Source: Typhlomys cinereus (Eukaryota > Chordata > Mammalia > Rodentia > Platacanthomyidae). From it: a stretch of DNA of 64,000 bases. How positions within the stretch are numbered: the stretch's first letter is position 1; each line of letters starts with the position of its first letter. Positions 13,400 through 25,900 of this stretch are shown here, piece by piece. The translations under genes were made by a program, and so were the position numbers. Under the pieces are notes generated by a model that saw only the letters and a list, made by a program, of their open reading frames with translations, made no database searches and was not told where the DNA came from. The stretch lies in the NCBI GenBank assembly GCA_023101885.1, contig JALPQD010000623.1, positions 217,208 to 281,207 on the forward strand, written 5' to 3'.

Positions 13400-13683
13400 T
13401 TATTATTTATTCAATTGTGCTTGTGTGTGTGTGTGTGCATGTGTGTGTGTGCAGACGTGTGTGTGTGTGTAGAACCATGGGCAAATTTGGGAATCACCAT
13501 GGACCACTTCCATCTCCTTCTTGTTTATTCTTCCCTGAGATTCACAGGCTTCGCCCTACCAGGACTAGAAATGCAGGCCACCACCACTTCCACCCAGCAT
13601 CTATACATGGGGTCTAGGATTCAAACTCAGGACCTTCTGCCTGCAAGGCAGAAGCTTAACCCCTGAGCCACCTCTCCAGCCCC
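13400..13683 (-). mobile_element. Full-length tRNA-derived SINE, minus strand
   Basis: On the minus strand: B2-like tRNA head, a 180-bp body, an internal (CA)n tract and a TAAATAATAATAA tail. Flanked by a target duplication, ttgatgatttttta at 13386-13399 against a near copy from 13684. Many former CpG sites are now TG or CA, so it is an older copy than the one at 56455. The internal (CA)n varies among copies. Confidence 0.88.
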
Positions 13684-14177
13684 TTGATGATGTTTTTAAA
13701 GGTAATTTTAAGGGAATTGTCAGTGAATTGTATGTTATTAATGTGTTTGTATGTTTATGTGTTCTGTGTTCATGTTGTATGTCTCGTATTTCAATTCAAA
13801 CAGTCTATGGCCACTTCAATCTTTTTGATTCATGTTCTACACTAATACTAAAATTTTGGCATGCCACTTTTAAATATATATGTATACTTAAAATAAGAAC
13901 AAATAATTTTCATAACATTTAAGGCCTTAACTATTTACATTTTGAATTGATCACTACTGTTTTTCTGATAGGTTGTAAGTTTTCTTTCATACAAAGTTGT
14001 CTTACTTGGTTTTGATCTTTAACAGGAATACAAATGAAAATGCCATTGTGTTCATAAAGGTTTTTCCCTATATTCTCAAAATAACAAAGTCACTATACAA
14101 CTGATCAATTAAACTTCCTCATTCCTCTTGACTTCTTTTATAAAATTTTATCCCATCCAATATAGCAACTAGGTAAT
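13684..14177 (+). other. 3' internal region of ERV-1 shared with ERV-3
   Basis: Non-coding in its present form, but it aligns with 54400-54870 inside ERV-3 (for example aaatgaaaatgccattgtgt in both), and in part with 42240-42480 in ERV-2. The three proviruses therefore belong to related families although their LTRs differ. Confidence 0.65.
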
Positions 14178-14190
14178 ACAAACGTCTTTT

Positions 14191-14517
14191 TTTGCAGTTA
14201 TTCTTTTATTATTATATTATTATTATTTCTGCTCATACAAACTTAACAGGTACACTGGTCCCCTCCATCTCTCCACCTTCCCCCCGACCTCCCTGCTCCC
14301 CCTCCCCCTCTCCCCTCTCTCCCCATCCCCTAATATCTCCCCCCATCCCCACAGTATCCCTTACTGTGCATGCCAAACTCTCCTCTGGGTCCTCCTCTCT
14401 GATGAGGTGCAAGGACCCAGGGGCATTTCCCAGAACTCTTTCCTGTGTTCCCCTTAAGCTTAGTAACACTACTGTGACTGTCAGTCCCTAGTCTCCAGGA
14501 TCTTAGTGCGTAAGAGC
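14191..14517 (-). mobile_element. 5'-truncated L1 3' end (probable), minus strand
   Basis: On the minus strand there is about 200 bp of unique sequence, then a G-rich polypurine tract (14270-14350) and a gagcagaaataataataata tail. A G-rich polypurine tract near the end is typical of rodent L1 3' untranslated regions. Flanked by a 13-bp duplication with one mismatch (14178-14190 and 14518-14530, acaaaYgtctttt). Its tail resembles the SINE tails here. Assignment to L1 is by structure, not by match to ORF2. Confidence 0.55.
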
Positions 14518-14530
14518 ACAAATGTCTTTT

Positions 14531-16042
14531 AAAAAATTCAATGAAATTCCTTCATTCTCCTTATGGTAAGATATGGTAATAATATCTAAATGTTTCTATT
14601 TCCAGAAAAAAAAATGCTTATCTAAACAGAGACATACCGGTATTGTCTTGTGACCATGTGCTGTTTGTTTATGTCGTATTTAATGTCTCAGTCTCTACAA
14701 AATTTATAGAACTTTTACTGACTTGTGTTATAATTAATGTGGCTCCAAAGGATATTAAATTATGACAAGTTATTTAACATTTTCATTTCAAAATAAGATT
14801 TAAGTCAGTTACATTAAATCAAAATTTTTCTTTTATGTTTATAAATTTCATACACTTTAATGATAAAAAATTTATGGTTACATATTGCTAAAGTAAATAA
14901 AAATTGAGAGCTATAATGTCTTAAATTTCGAAGTATATATTATATATAAATGTATATTGTCTACACAATTGCTGTATCAGATTCAACTGAAAGTCTTTCA
15001 AAGATGAGATCTGTTTTCTGTTACCACTTCCATTAAAAGACATTTCTTGAGGGATAATTAATGTAAAAACAGAGGAAACTTTCAAATATATATATATATA
15101 TATGTAAATATGTATAGTACTTAAATGTACAAAAGATTTGATAAAAGCTTTATGGGATGGTACCTGTTGCTTAAAAGGTTAAAGTGCATACAGAAGGTTT
15201 ATGAATTGGTACTTAAAAGAATGTTAATGTATGTTATAAAGGTTAGTGGTATGTTAGGTTTATGAAAAGATTAAAAATTAGAGATGATGTATAAAGGGAA
15301 GAATGCCTTTGATATACACCTGTCCTAACCAGACCCAAGTCTCCCTGGATTCATGGATGTCTTTGTGGTTCTTCATCAGCAGACACCCCTGTGGATTCCC
15401 AACCGTCTATTCTGCCCAGTGGTAAATCATAGAGAGACTCCCTGACAAAATGACAGCTCTCAACTTATAGGAAAAAAGGAGTTGATATCAATACAGAACA
15501 AGTCAAAGAGCAGATCCAGACATGAAGGAGCCAGAAATGTTTCCTTCTAGGATGGATTCCTGACCCCTGTTTGGACTGATTCTGAGAGTCTTTCACAAAC
15601 TGGACTTTAAAAGTTAACTGCTGCTCACCGTATATTAAAGGACTTTATTTTCCATTTAAAATTCACTATGTTTTGCTTTTGGTTCATAAAAATGTACAAT
15701 TTTCTGTTATTTTTGCTGACATTTATACCACCAATTGTATCTACTCTTTAATTATATTTCTCTTAACTTAGACACTAAGATAAAATTTATATTTGGGACA
15801 AAATTCAGACTCACTTAAACTCCAGAATAGATCTGATTGGCTTGACACTTAGCGCCTAGAGTTATTTCTACCTATCAAAACTAGTCTGTTAAACATTTTA
15901 AGACTACTCCACATTTAAGCTTATACAAATTGCTGATGGCTACTACAATTGTACCCTTTAAGAAACATTCAAAGCTATTTTACCAACTTAAGGCTCTACA
16001 CACTTATGTAAATACTCATATGAGTTTTAGTGTTTTCCTATA
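14531..16042 (+). other. Degenerate 3' internal region of ERV-1
   Basis: AT-rich sequence with no long frame. It holds a short (TA)n run near 15090-15103. It should correspond to the pol end and env but is too decayed to assign by eye. A broken segment at 15936-16035 lies out of frame just before the Env anchor remnant. Confidence 0.45.
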
Positions 16043-16153
16043 ACCTGGTTCACCATGTTAATTTATATTGGCATGACAATTCTTATCACAGTCTTTGCTA
16101 TAATTCTCTTTCCAGTCATCTTCAGATTAATCTCATATTTAAAAAAAAAAGTT
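16043..16153 (+). pseudogene. env: Env transmembrane anchor remnant
   Basis: A frame ending at a TAG at 16151-16153 encodes an unbroken hydrophobic stretch (including MTILITVFAIILFP) followed by a basic SYLKKK tail. It sits immediately before the polypurine tract. This is where the membrane-spanning segment and cytoplasmic tail of a retroviral Env would end. Only about 36 codons survive, and upstream env is frameshifted or lost. The call rests on position and hydrophobicity. Confidence 0.5.
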
Positions 16154-16160
16154 AGGGAAA
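16140..16160 (+). other. Polypurine tract of ERV-1
   Basis: A run of A followed by gttagggaaa lies directly before the TG that opens the 3' LTR. This is the expected plus-strand priming site. Confidence 0.7.
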
Positions 16161-16950
16161 TGCTGTGTACTTATCCAACCATGCTGTTTTGATAGGGTCC
16201 AGCATGACAAAATATTGTTTCAAGGAAACAATTTCTGGATCAATGCCATGACATTATTTGATATAAATAAGAGAAATAAGGAAAATAAGGGGATAGTTAG
16301 GCCTTAGAGTTACTGCCTTCCTTAGTGTTACTGTCTGGTTCTGGCCTAAAGCCTGCTGGCTGGGGAGTGACACATTAACATCTAAATAGGTATTTGCTAA
16401 GTGCTAGGGGCTCTCCATAAGTAAGTTAAGTTTTGCCTCTGGCAGGAGGATTCCTCCCCCTGGAATTTGAGTCTACCTCTTGTATGTTCTCAGATCTTTG
16501 TTGTTGTTGTTGTTGTTTTTCTCAGCTAGCTAGTTTACAGTCCCTCCCCCACAGATTTGATGTTTATACATAAACCAGGGAAAATCTGCTTTGAAACATT
16601 CATTGTCCCTTTGCTTTTAGCAACTGAGTGTCATGCCTGCTTTAACTTTACCTGAAGACATCATGTCTGTTGACCACAGGCTGTGTGTCACCTCTGCTCT
16701 TCCTTTGTTATCTGGAATGAATACGTTTTACATTATCCTATAAAGAATTTGGTCCTGGTTTTCTTTGATGTTTTCCCTATGGGCATGGATGATACATCCC
16801 CTGGCCTTTACTCTGGATTTTGTAAATCTTCAACAAATAATTTAGATTCACTCAGCCCAGAGAGCTGTCTGTCTGTCCTCCATTCCCTGAAGCCTTGCCC
16901 ACCTTGTGGAAGGGAGCCCTGGATTTAAGGTTGCAGCTTGGACTGCATCA
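16161..16950 (+). repeat. 3' LTR of ERV-1
   Basis: It opens TGCTGTGTAC and ends GCATCA next to the second GATTAG copy. It shares the tttcaaggaaacaatttctg and aaaccagggaaaa stretches and the (TTG)n tract with the 5' LTR. The AATAAA signal of the 5' copy is altered here (aacaaataa). Numerous indels between the LTRs indicate an old insertion. Confidence 0.87.
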
Positions 16951-19900
16951 GATTAGCCTATTATATCACAGTGAGGCTGTGACATCAGGGGTAATGTTTG
17001 GATTTCACAGTGAGGTTAGGTTGTCAGTGGTGATGCTGTGCAGTCACACTGAGGATGTAATGTCATAAGAGAGGTTGAGATATCACAATGAGACTGTGAT
17101 GTCTGTGGAGGTAGACTATGTCCTCACAGCTTGTTGGAGATTTCAGTGATTAGGCTGTGATGTCAGAATTGAGGCTGATGTCCCTGATGAGACAGAGATG
17201 TCACAGTGAGGCAGGGATGTTATTGGTGAAGTGGTGATTTCACCATGAGGCTATGATGTAACCATTGAGTCCATGATGTAACAGGTTAGACTGTGAGGTC
17301 ACAGTTATGCGGTGAGGTCACTGTGAAGCTGTGATATCTGTGGGAGGATTGATGTCAGAATGAGGCAGTGATGTTACATGTGAGGCTGTGGTGTCACTGT
17401 CCCTGATGTCAATGGTTATGATGTCACTGATGAGGCTGTCACATAACTGAGCCTTGGCTATCTGTGGTGAGGCTGTGGTGTCAAAGTTAGGCTAAGGAGG
17501 ATACCAGTGGTGAGGCTGTGATGTCACAGTGAGACTGTAATGTCAGTGGAGCAAGACTGTGACATCACAGTTAGGCTCTGATTTTGGTGCTTGGGCTGTG
17601 ATATCAGAATGAGGCTGATATGATTGATGAGGGTATGATGTCAAAGTGAGGCTGGCATGCCACCATGAGGCTTTGATGTACTTATGTGCATGTGGTATTA
17701 CTGTGAGCCCATGATGTCACAGGGAGTTGGTGATGTCAAAATGGAGATTGGAGGTCACTGTGGCATGGCTGATGTCACAGTAAGGCTATTTTGTCATTGT
17801 AAAGGTTGTATGTCACTGTGGGTTGTCATGTCACCGTGAGGTGATATCAATCTAGAAGCTGTGATGTCAATGTGAGGCTGTAATATCAGAGGTGAATATA
17901 TACGTGACAGTGATGCTTTGATAGCATGGTATGGCTGTGATATCACTGTGAGGTTGTGATTTCACTTGGGATGTTATGATGTCACAGTGAGGTTGTGATG
18001 TCATAGTGAGGCTACATTAAATGTTTGTATGTGATATTACCATGAGGCTATTATGTTAGTGGCATGGCTGATATCACAGTGAGTTTGTGATGTCATGTGA
18101 GTCTGTGATTTCAGTGTCTGTTTGTAATGTCACAATGAGGCTCTGAGGACACAGTGTGGCTATGGTGTTACAGTGAATCTCTAATGACACAGTGATGTTG
18201 TGATGTCACTGGAGATGTTTGGCTGTGATGTTAGTGGTGAGGCTAATGTCACAGTAATGCTGTGTTGTCAATGGCAAAACTAATGTCACAATGAGACTAT
18301 GATGTAACAGGTGAGCCTAGGGTGTCAGTGAGCAAGTAGTGAGGTCACTGTGAGTCTGTGATATTGCAGTGAGGCTCTGATATCAGGGCTGATTCTATGA
18401 GATATCAGTGAGGCTGTGACTTCAGGGGTAATGCTTGGATTTCACAGTGAAGATAGGACATCTGTGGTGAGACTTTGCAGTCACCCTGAGGCTGTGATGT
18501 CATAGTAGAGCCTGTGATGTCACAGTGAAGCTATGAGGTCACAGTGAGGCTGTGATATCTTTGGAAAGATTGATGTCACAATGAGGCAGTGATGTAAAAT
18601 GTGAGGCTGTGGTGTCACTGTTTATGATGTCAAAGGCTATAATGTCACTGCTGAGGATGTCATGTCACTATAAGCCTGTAATATAACTGGTGGGGCAGTG
18701 AAGCCACAGTGATTTTATGATTTCACCATAAGGCTGTGGTGTCACTGGTGAGGCTGGAATATCATGGCGAGAATGTCCTATCAGTGGTGAAGCTGTGCTG
18801 CCACAGTGTGGCTGTGATGTCACAGTGAGGTTGTGATGTCATAGTGACTATGCTTTCACATGGAGACTATGTCATTGGTGAGGCTGTATTGTCACTGGTG
18901 AAGCTCCAATGTCACAGTGAGTTTATTTTGTCAAACTGAGGATGTGATGTCACAGTGAGGTTATGATGTCAGATATGAAGCATTATGTCACAGTGATGCT
19001 TTGATGGCATGGTATGGCTGTGATGTGATAATGAGGGTGTGATGTTACTGTGAAGTTGTGACATCACTGGGGAAGTTGTGATGTCACAGGGATTTTGTGA
19101 TGTCAATAGTGACACTGTGGTGTCACTGGGAGGCTGTCATGCTTCAGTGAGAATGTGAGGACAGTGGTGAGACTGTGGAGCCACAGTGAGGCTAGATAGG
19201 ATGTCAGTAATGATGATGTGATGCTCAAAGTTGAGCTTTTGGTGTCATAGTGAGGCTGTGGTGAAACAGTGAGGTTATAATGTCAGAGTTGTTGCTGTGA
19301 TGTCAAATTGGGCAATGATTTCAGAGATGAGTCTTTTATGTCCTAGTGAAGCCGTCATGTCACTATGAGATTATAACCTCAGAAGTGAGGCTGTGATGTC
19401 AGTGAGGCTGTGTTGTCACCAGTGATGCCGTGATATCACAGTGATATGATGTCAGTGGAGCGAGATTATGATAACACAGTGATGTGATTTCAGGGTTTAG
19501 GCTTTGATATCAGAAGGAGGCTGATGTGACTTATGAGCGTATGATGTCACAGTGAGGATGGCATGTTATTAGTGAGACTCTGATGACACTGTATGGCTGT
19601 GATGTCACTGTGATGCTTTGATGTCACCATGAGGCTGTGGTGTCACTGTGAGCCCTTGATGTCACAGGCAGTTGGTGATGTCATGGTGGAGGGTGTGAGG
19701 TAACAGTGAGACTGTGATGCCAATTGCAAGGCTATGATGTGAGTGCTGATGCTATGAAATCACATTGAGGCTGTGATGTCAGTGCTGATGCTGTGAAATC
19801 ACATTGAGGCTGTGATGTCATAGTGAAGCTATTTCAGAGGTGTGTATGTGGTGGCAACAGGAGCCTGTAATGTCAGTGTCAAGGCTGCTGTCACAGTTAG

Positions 19901-22900
19901 TTTGTGATGGCACAGTGAGGCTGTGAAGGCATTGCCAGGTGGTAATTTCACAGTGAGGCTGTAAGGACACAGTGATGTTGGGATGTCACTGGCAAGGTTA
20001 GGTTGGCACAGTGTGGCTATGATGTTAGTGATGAGGCTGATGTCACAATGAGTCTGTGAAGGTGTGATGTCACAATAAGGCTGGAATGTCAGTGGTGAGA
20101 AAGATGTCAAAGTGAGTCTATGATGTCACTGGTGAAGCTGTGATGTCACAGGCTGTGTTGTCTCTAGTGTGCCAGTGATGTCAGAGTTCTGACTAATATC
20201 CGTGGTGAAGCTGATGCCACATGTGAGGCTGGGTTGTCATTGGAGAGCCCATGATTTACCACTAAGGCTGTGATGTCACTGTGAAGTTTGTATGTCACTG
20301 TGGGCTGTGATATCACCATCACTCTGGAAGCTGTGATGTCATAGATGTCACATTGAGGCTGTGATATCAGTGGCAAGACTGATGTCACAATGAGGCTATG
20401 ATTTAACAGGTGAGCCTGTGGTGTCACTGGGCATGTTATGAGGACACTGTGAGGATGTGATATTGCAGGGAGGCTGTGATGTAAGGGATGATTCTATGAT
20501 ATATCAGTGAGGCTGTGATGTCAGGGGTGATGCTTGGATTTCACAGTGAGGTTAGGATGTTGGTGGTGAGGCTGTGCAGTCACACTGAGGCTGTGATGTC
20601 AGAGGAGAGGCTGTGATGCCACTGTGAGGCTTTAATGTCACTGTGTAGCTGTGAGCCCAGGATGTCCCAGGGAGGGGTGATATCACGGTTGATTCTCTGA
20701 GGTCATAGTGATACGGTGATGGCAGTGGCAAAGCTGATGTCACAGTGAGGCTATGATGTCAATAGTGATGCTGTGATGTCACATTGAGGCTGTGATGTCA
20801 CAGTAAGTATATCAGAGTATGTATTTGAGGTCACCATGAACCTCTTATGTCAGTGGCAATAATGATGTTACAGTGAGTTTATGACATAACAGTGAGGCTG
20901 TGATGACACTGTCAGGTTACATGTCATAGTAAGCTGTGCAGAAACAGTGTGGCTAAGATGTCATAGTTGGCCTCTGACTCTATAGTGATATGATGTCACT
21001 GGAGACATTTTGATGGCACAGTGAGGCTGTGATAATAGTGGTGAGGGTGATATCACAATGAGGCTGTGATGTTACTGGTGAAGGTGTGATGTCACAAGAA
21101 GGCTGGAATTCCACTGGTGAGAAAGATGTCAGAGTGAATCTATGATGTCACTGGTGAGGCTATGATGTCAGTTGTGAACTTATTTCATGACAATGACACT
21201 GGTGAGACTGTGATGTCAAAAGCTGTGTTGTCACTGGTGTGGCCAGGATGTCAGTGTTCTGACTAATGTCAGAACTGATGACATAGGTGAGGCTGTACTG
21301 TCATTGGTGAGGCTGTGATGTCACACTGAGGTTGTGATATTACTGCAAATGTTGTATGTCACTGCAGCTGTCATGTCACCTTGAGGTGATATCACTTTAG
21401 AAACTGTGATGTCAGTGGCAAGACTGATGTCACAATGAGGTTATGCTGTAACAAGTGAGCCTGTGATGTCTATGGGTAGGCTGTGAGATCACTGTGAGTC
21501 TGTGATGTCACAGTGAGGCTCTGATGTCAGAGCTGACAATATGAGATGTCAGTGACACTGTGAAGTTGGGGTGATGCTTGCATTTCACAGTGAGGTTAGG
21601 ATGTCAGTGGTGAGGTTGTACAGTCATACTGTGGTTGTGATGAAGAGGAGAGGCTGTGTTGTCACCGTGAGGCTGTGCTGGAACAGTGTTGTTGTGATGT
21701 CAGAGTGAGGTTGTGATGTCACAGTGAGGCTGTGATGTTATTGGTAAGGCTTATTTCACAATGAGGCTGTGATGTCACTGATGAAGCTGTGATGTTGCAA
21801 TAAGGCTGGAATGTCAGTGGTGAGAAAGATGTCATAGTGAGTCTATGATGTCACTGGTGAGGATATGATGTCAGTGGTGAAGCTATTATGTGACAGTGAC
21901 ACTGGTGAGGCTGTGATGTCAAAGGCTGTGTTGTCATTGGTATGGCTTTTTTTAGTGTTCTGACTAATGTCAGTGGCGTCACTGATTTCACAGGTGAGAC
22001 TATTATGTAACTGCTAGGTCTATGATGTAACAGGTCAGATTGTGAGATCACAGTGAATCTGTGAAGTCATTGTGAAGCTGTGATTTCGCAGTGAGGCTCT
22101 GATATCAGTGCTGATTCTGTGAGATATCATTGAGTCTGTGACATTAGGAGTGATGCTTGGATTTCAAAGTGAGGTTCGGATGTCAGTGGTGAGGCTGTGA
22201 AATCACACTGAGGTTGTGATGTCAAAGGAGAGCCTGTGATGTTACCGTAAGGTTGCAATATCATAATGAGGCTGTGATATAAGTGAAGCAAGATTATGAC
22301 ATCATAGTGAGGATGTGATTTCAGTGGTTAGGCTGTGATGTCAGAGTTGAAGCTGATGTCAGTGATGATGTTGAGATGTCTCAGTGAGTCTGGGATGTCA
22401 GAAGTGAGGCTGTGATGTCACATTGAGGCTGTGATGTCAGAAATAAGGATATAGTGCCACGGTGAGGTTGTGATATCACTGTGAATCTGTGATGTCACTG
22501 TGAAGCTGTGACATCACAGAGAGGCTGTGAGGTCGCTGTGGAAGATGTGATGTCAGTGGCAAGGTTGACTTCACTATGAGGCTATGATGTAACAGGTGAG
22601 TCTATGCTGTAACATGTTCGACTGTGAGGCCACAGTGAAGCTGTGAGGGCAATGTGAGGCTGAGATATCTTTGGGAGGATTGGTGTCACAGTAATGCAGT
22701 GATGTAATATGTGAGACTGTAGTTTCACTGTTCATGTTGACAAAGGCTATGATGTCATTGCTGAGGCTGTCACATCACTGTGAGCCTATGCTATCTGTGG
22801 AGAGTCTGATGTCACAATGATGCTATAACCTTAGAGATGAGGGTGGGATGTCACAGTGAGTCTGTGTTGTCAATGGTGTGGCAGTGATGTCAGTGTTCTT

Positions 22901-25900
22901 ACTAATGTAACTGATGTCCCTAATGTCACATGTGAGACTGTGCTGTCACTGACGAGGCTGTGATGTCACAGTGAGTCTGTGTTTTCACCAGTGATGCTGT
23001 GATATCACAGTAAGGCTGAGATGTCAGTGGAGCGAGACTATACATCACAGTGAAGATGTTATTTCAATGGTTAGGCTGTGATATCAGAAAGAAGTGATGT
23101 GAGTAATGAGGGTATGATGTCACAGTGAGTCTGGCATGTCACAGGTGAGGCTGTGATGCTACCATGAGGCTTTGATGTCACGGTGTAACTGTGGTGTCAC
23201 CATGAGCCCATGGTGTCACAGAGATTTTGTGATGTCAGTGGCAAGGTTGATGTCACAGTGAGGCTATGTCAGTGGTGATGCTGTAATGTCGCATTGAATC
23301 TGTGATGTCATAATGAGGTTGTGATATCACCGTCAGGTTGTAATGTCACAATCAGGCTGTGAGGACACTGTGGGGTTATGATGTCACAGTGAGGCTCTGA
23401 TGACACAGTGACGTTGTGATGTCACTTAAGAGGTTTTAATGACCCAGTGATCCTGTGATATTAATGATTAGGGTGATGTCACAATTAGGCTGTGATGTCA
23501 CTGGTGAAGCTGTGATGTCACAATAATGTGGAATATCTGTAGTGAGAAAGATGTCATAGTGAGTCTATGATGTCACAGTGAGGCAGTTTTGTGACTGTAA
23601 AAGTTGTATGTCACTGTGAGCTGTCCTATCACATCATTCTGGAAACTGTGATGTCACAGTGAGGCTGTGATGTCAGTAATGAGACTGATACTGCAATGAG
23701 GCTATGATGCAACAAGTGAGCCTGTGGTGTCAGTGGGTAGGCTGTGAGATCATTATAAGCCTGTGATGTCATAGTGAGGCTGTGATACCAAAGGATAGCC
23801 TGTGATGTCATTCTGAGGCTGTGACATTACCATGAGATTATGATAGCACAGTGAGTCTATGATATCAGTGGTCAGTGATGACTCTATTGTGTCATAGGGA
23901 GGCTAGGGAGAATGTCCATGGTGTTACTGATGGTATCAGAATTCAGCCTGTTATGTCACAGCGTGGCTGTGGTGTCAGATGTGAGGCTATAATGCCATGA
24001 TGAGGCTGTGATATGACTGTGAAGCTGTGATGTTATTATGAAGCTGTGACATCACAGAGAGGATGTGATGTTACGTGAGGTTGTGAGGTCACTGTGGAAG
24101 GTGTGATGTCAGTGGGAAGACTGATTTCACCATGAGTCTATGATGTAACTGGTGAGTCTAAGATGTAACATTTTAAACTGTGAGGCCACAGTGAAGCTGT
24201 GAGGTTATTGTGAGGCTGTGATATCTGTAGGAAAACTGATGTCACAATGATGCAGTGATGTAACATGTGAGGCTGTAGTGTCATTGTTTATGTTGTCAAA
24301 GGCTAAGATGTCACTGCTGAGGCTGTCAGGTCACTGTGAGATTGTGCTAACTATGGTGAAGCTGTGGTGTCATAGTAAATCTAGGTAGGAAACCAGTGTT
24401 GAGGCTGTGATATTTCAGTGTGGTTGTGATGTCACAGTGAGGTTGCGCTAGCACAATGTGGCTGTCATGTCACAGTGAGGGTGTGATGTCACAGTGAGGT
24501 TGTGATGTCAGTAGTGATTGTGCTTTCACAGGGAGAGTATGTAATTGGTGAGACTGCATTGTCACTGGTGAGGTTTTAATGTCACAGTAAGTTGATTGTG
24601 TCAAACTGAGGCTGTGATGTCACAATGAGGCTATGATATCAGAGGTAAAGCTTTACATGACATTGATGCTTTGATGGCACAGTATGACTGATATCACAAT
24701 AATGCTCTTCTGTCACAGTGATTTTTAGATATCAAAATCAACACTGGTTTCACAGGGAGGCTGTCATGTTTCAGTGATCCTGTTAGGTCAGTGGTAAGAC
24801 AGTGTTCTCATTTGTGTGGTAATAATGTCAGTTTTCAGACTAATGTCAATGGTGACACTTATGTAACAGGTGAGACTGTGCTGTCAATGGTGAGGCTGTG
24901 ATGTCACAGAGAGGCTGTGATATCAGTGGTATGACTGATGCCACAATGAGTTTATGATGAAACAGGTGAGCCTGTTTTGTCAGTGGGCAGGCTGTAAGGT
25001 CACTGTGAGGCAGTGACATCACAATGAGGGTATGATGTCAGAGATGAAGCTTTATATCACAGTGACGCTTTGATGGCACAGTATGGCTGTGATGTCACAG
25101 TGATATGATGATGTCACTGTGAGATTGTGATGTCAATGGTGACACTGTGGTGTCACAGAGAAGCTGTTATTTTTCAGTGATCCCGTGGGGTCAGTGGTGA
25201 GGCTGTTGCAGCATTGTGAGCCTGGGTAGGATGTCAGTGATGATGGTGTGATGTCGCATTGAGGCTATGATTTTAGAGATCAGCCTGTGATGTCATTGTG
25301 AGGCTGTGATGATGAAACATTGAGGCTATAACATCAGAGTTGATGCTGTGATGTCACAGTTGGGAAATGATTTTAGAGGTGTGACTGTGATGTCATAGTG
25401 AGGCCATCATGTCACAGTGAGGCTATAACCTCAGAAGTGATGCTGTGATGTTACAGTTAGTCTGTGTTTTCACCAGTTCTGTGATATCACAGTGAGGCTG
25501 AGACGTCAGTGGAGTGAATCTGTGATATCACAGTGAAGATGTGATTTCAATGGTTAGGCTGTGATATCAGAATGAGGTGATGTGAGTAATGAGGGTGTGA
25601 TGTCATAGTGAGTCTGGCATGTCACAGATAAGGCTGTGATGCCACCATGAGGCTTTGATGTCACTGTGTGGCTGTGGTGTCACCATGAGCCCATGATGTC
25701 ACAGAGTTGGTGATGTCATGGTGGAGGCTGTGAGGTCACAGTGAGACTGTGATGTCAATGGCAAGGCTGATGTCAGAGTGTGGATATGATGTCAGTGGTA
25801 ATGCAGTGAAGTCACATTGAGGCTGTAATGTCACAGTGAGTCTATGTCAGAGGTGTGTATGTTATGTCACCATGAAGCTATTATGTCAGTGGCAAGGCTG

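Larger units (their letters stand above)
10508..16950 (+). mobile_element. ERV-1: defective class II (betaretrovirus-like) provirus
   Basis: Two related LTRs flank 4.8 kb of internal sequence. A 6-bp target duplication GATTAG lies at 10502-10507 and 16951-16956. The satellite on the two sides rejoins into a known array phrase (gatttcagagattagcctgt), so the element entered a pre-existing array. Order: LTR, Lys-type PBS, gag matrix remnant, acidic repeats, protease end, start of reverse transcriptase, long AT-rich deleted region, Env membrane-anchor remnant, polypurine tract, LTR. The 6-bp duplication, the Lys-like PBS and the Gag/RT similarity all point to class II (ERVK-type). Frameshifts, stops and loss of most of pol make it non-functional. 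Two SINEs and an L1 end are nested inside. Confidence 0.88.

Noticed and set aside
13415..13666. CVCVCV-type frames at SINE sites
   Set aside because: They are translations of the (TG)n tract and SINE body and recur at every SINE copy.
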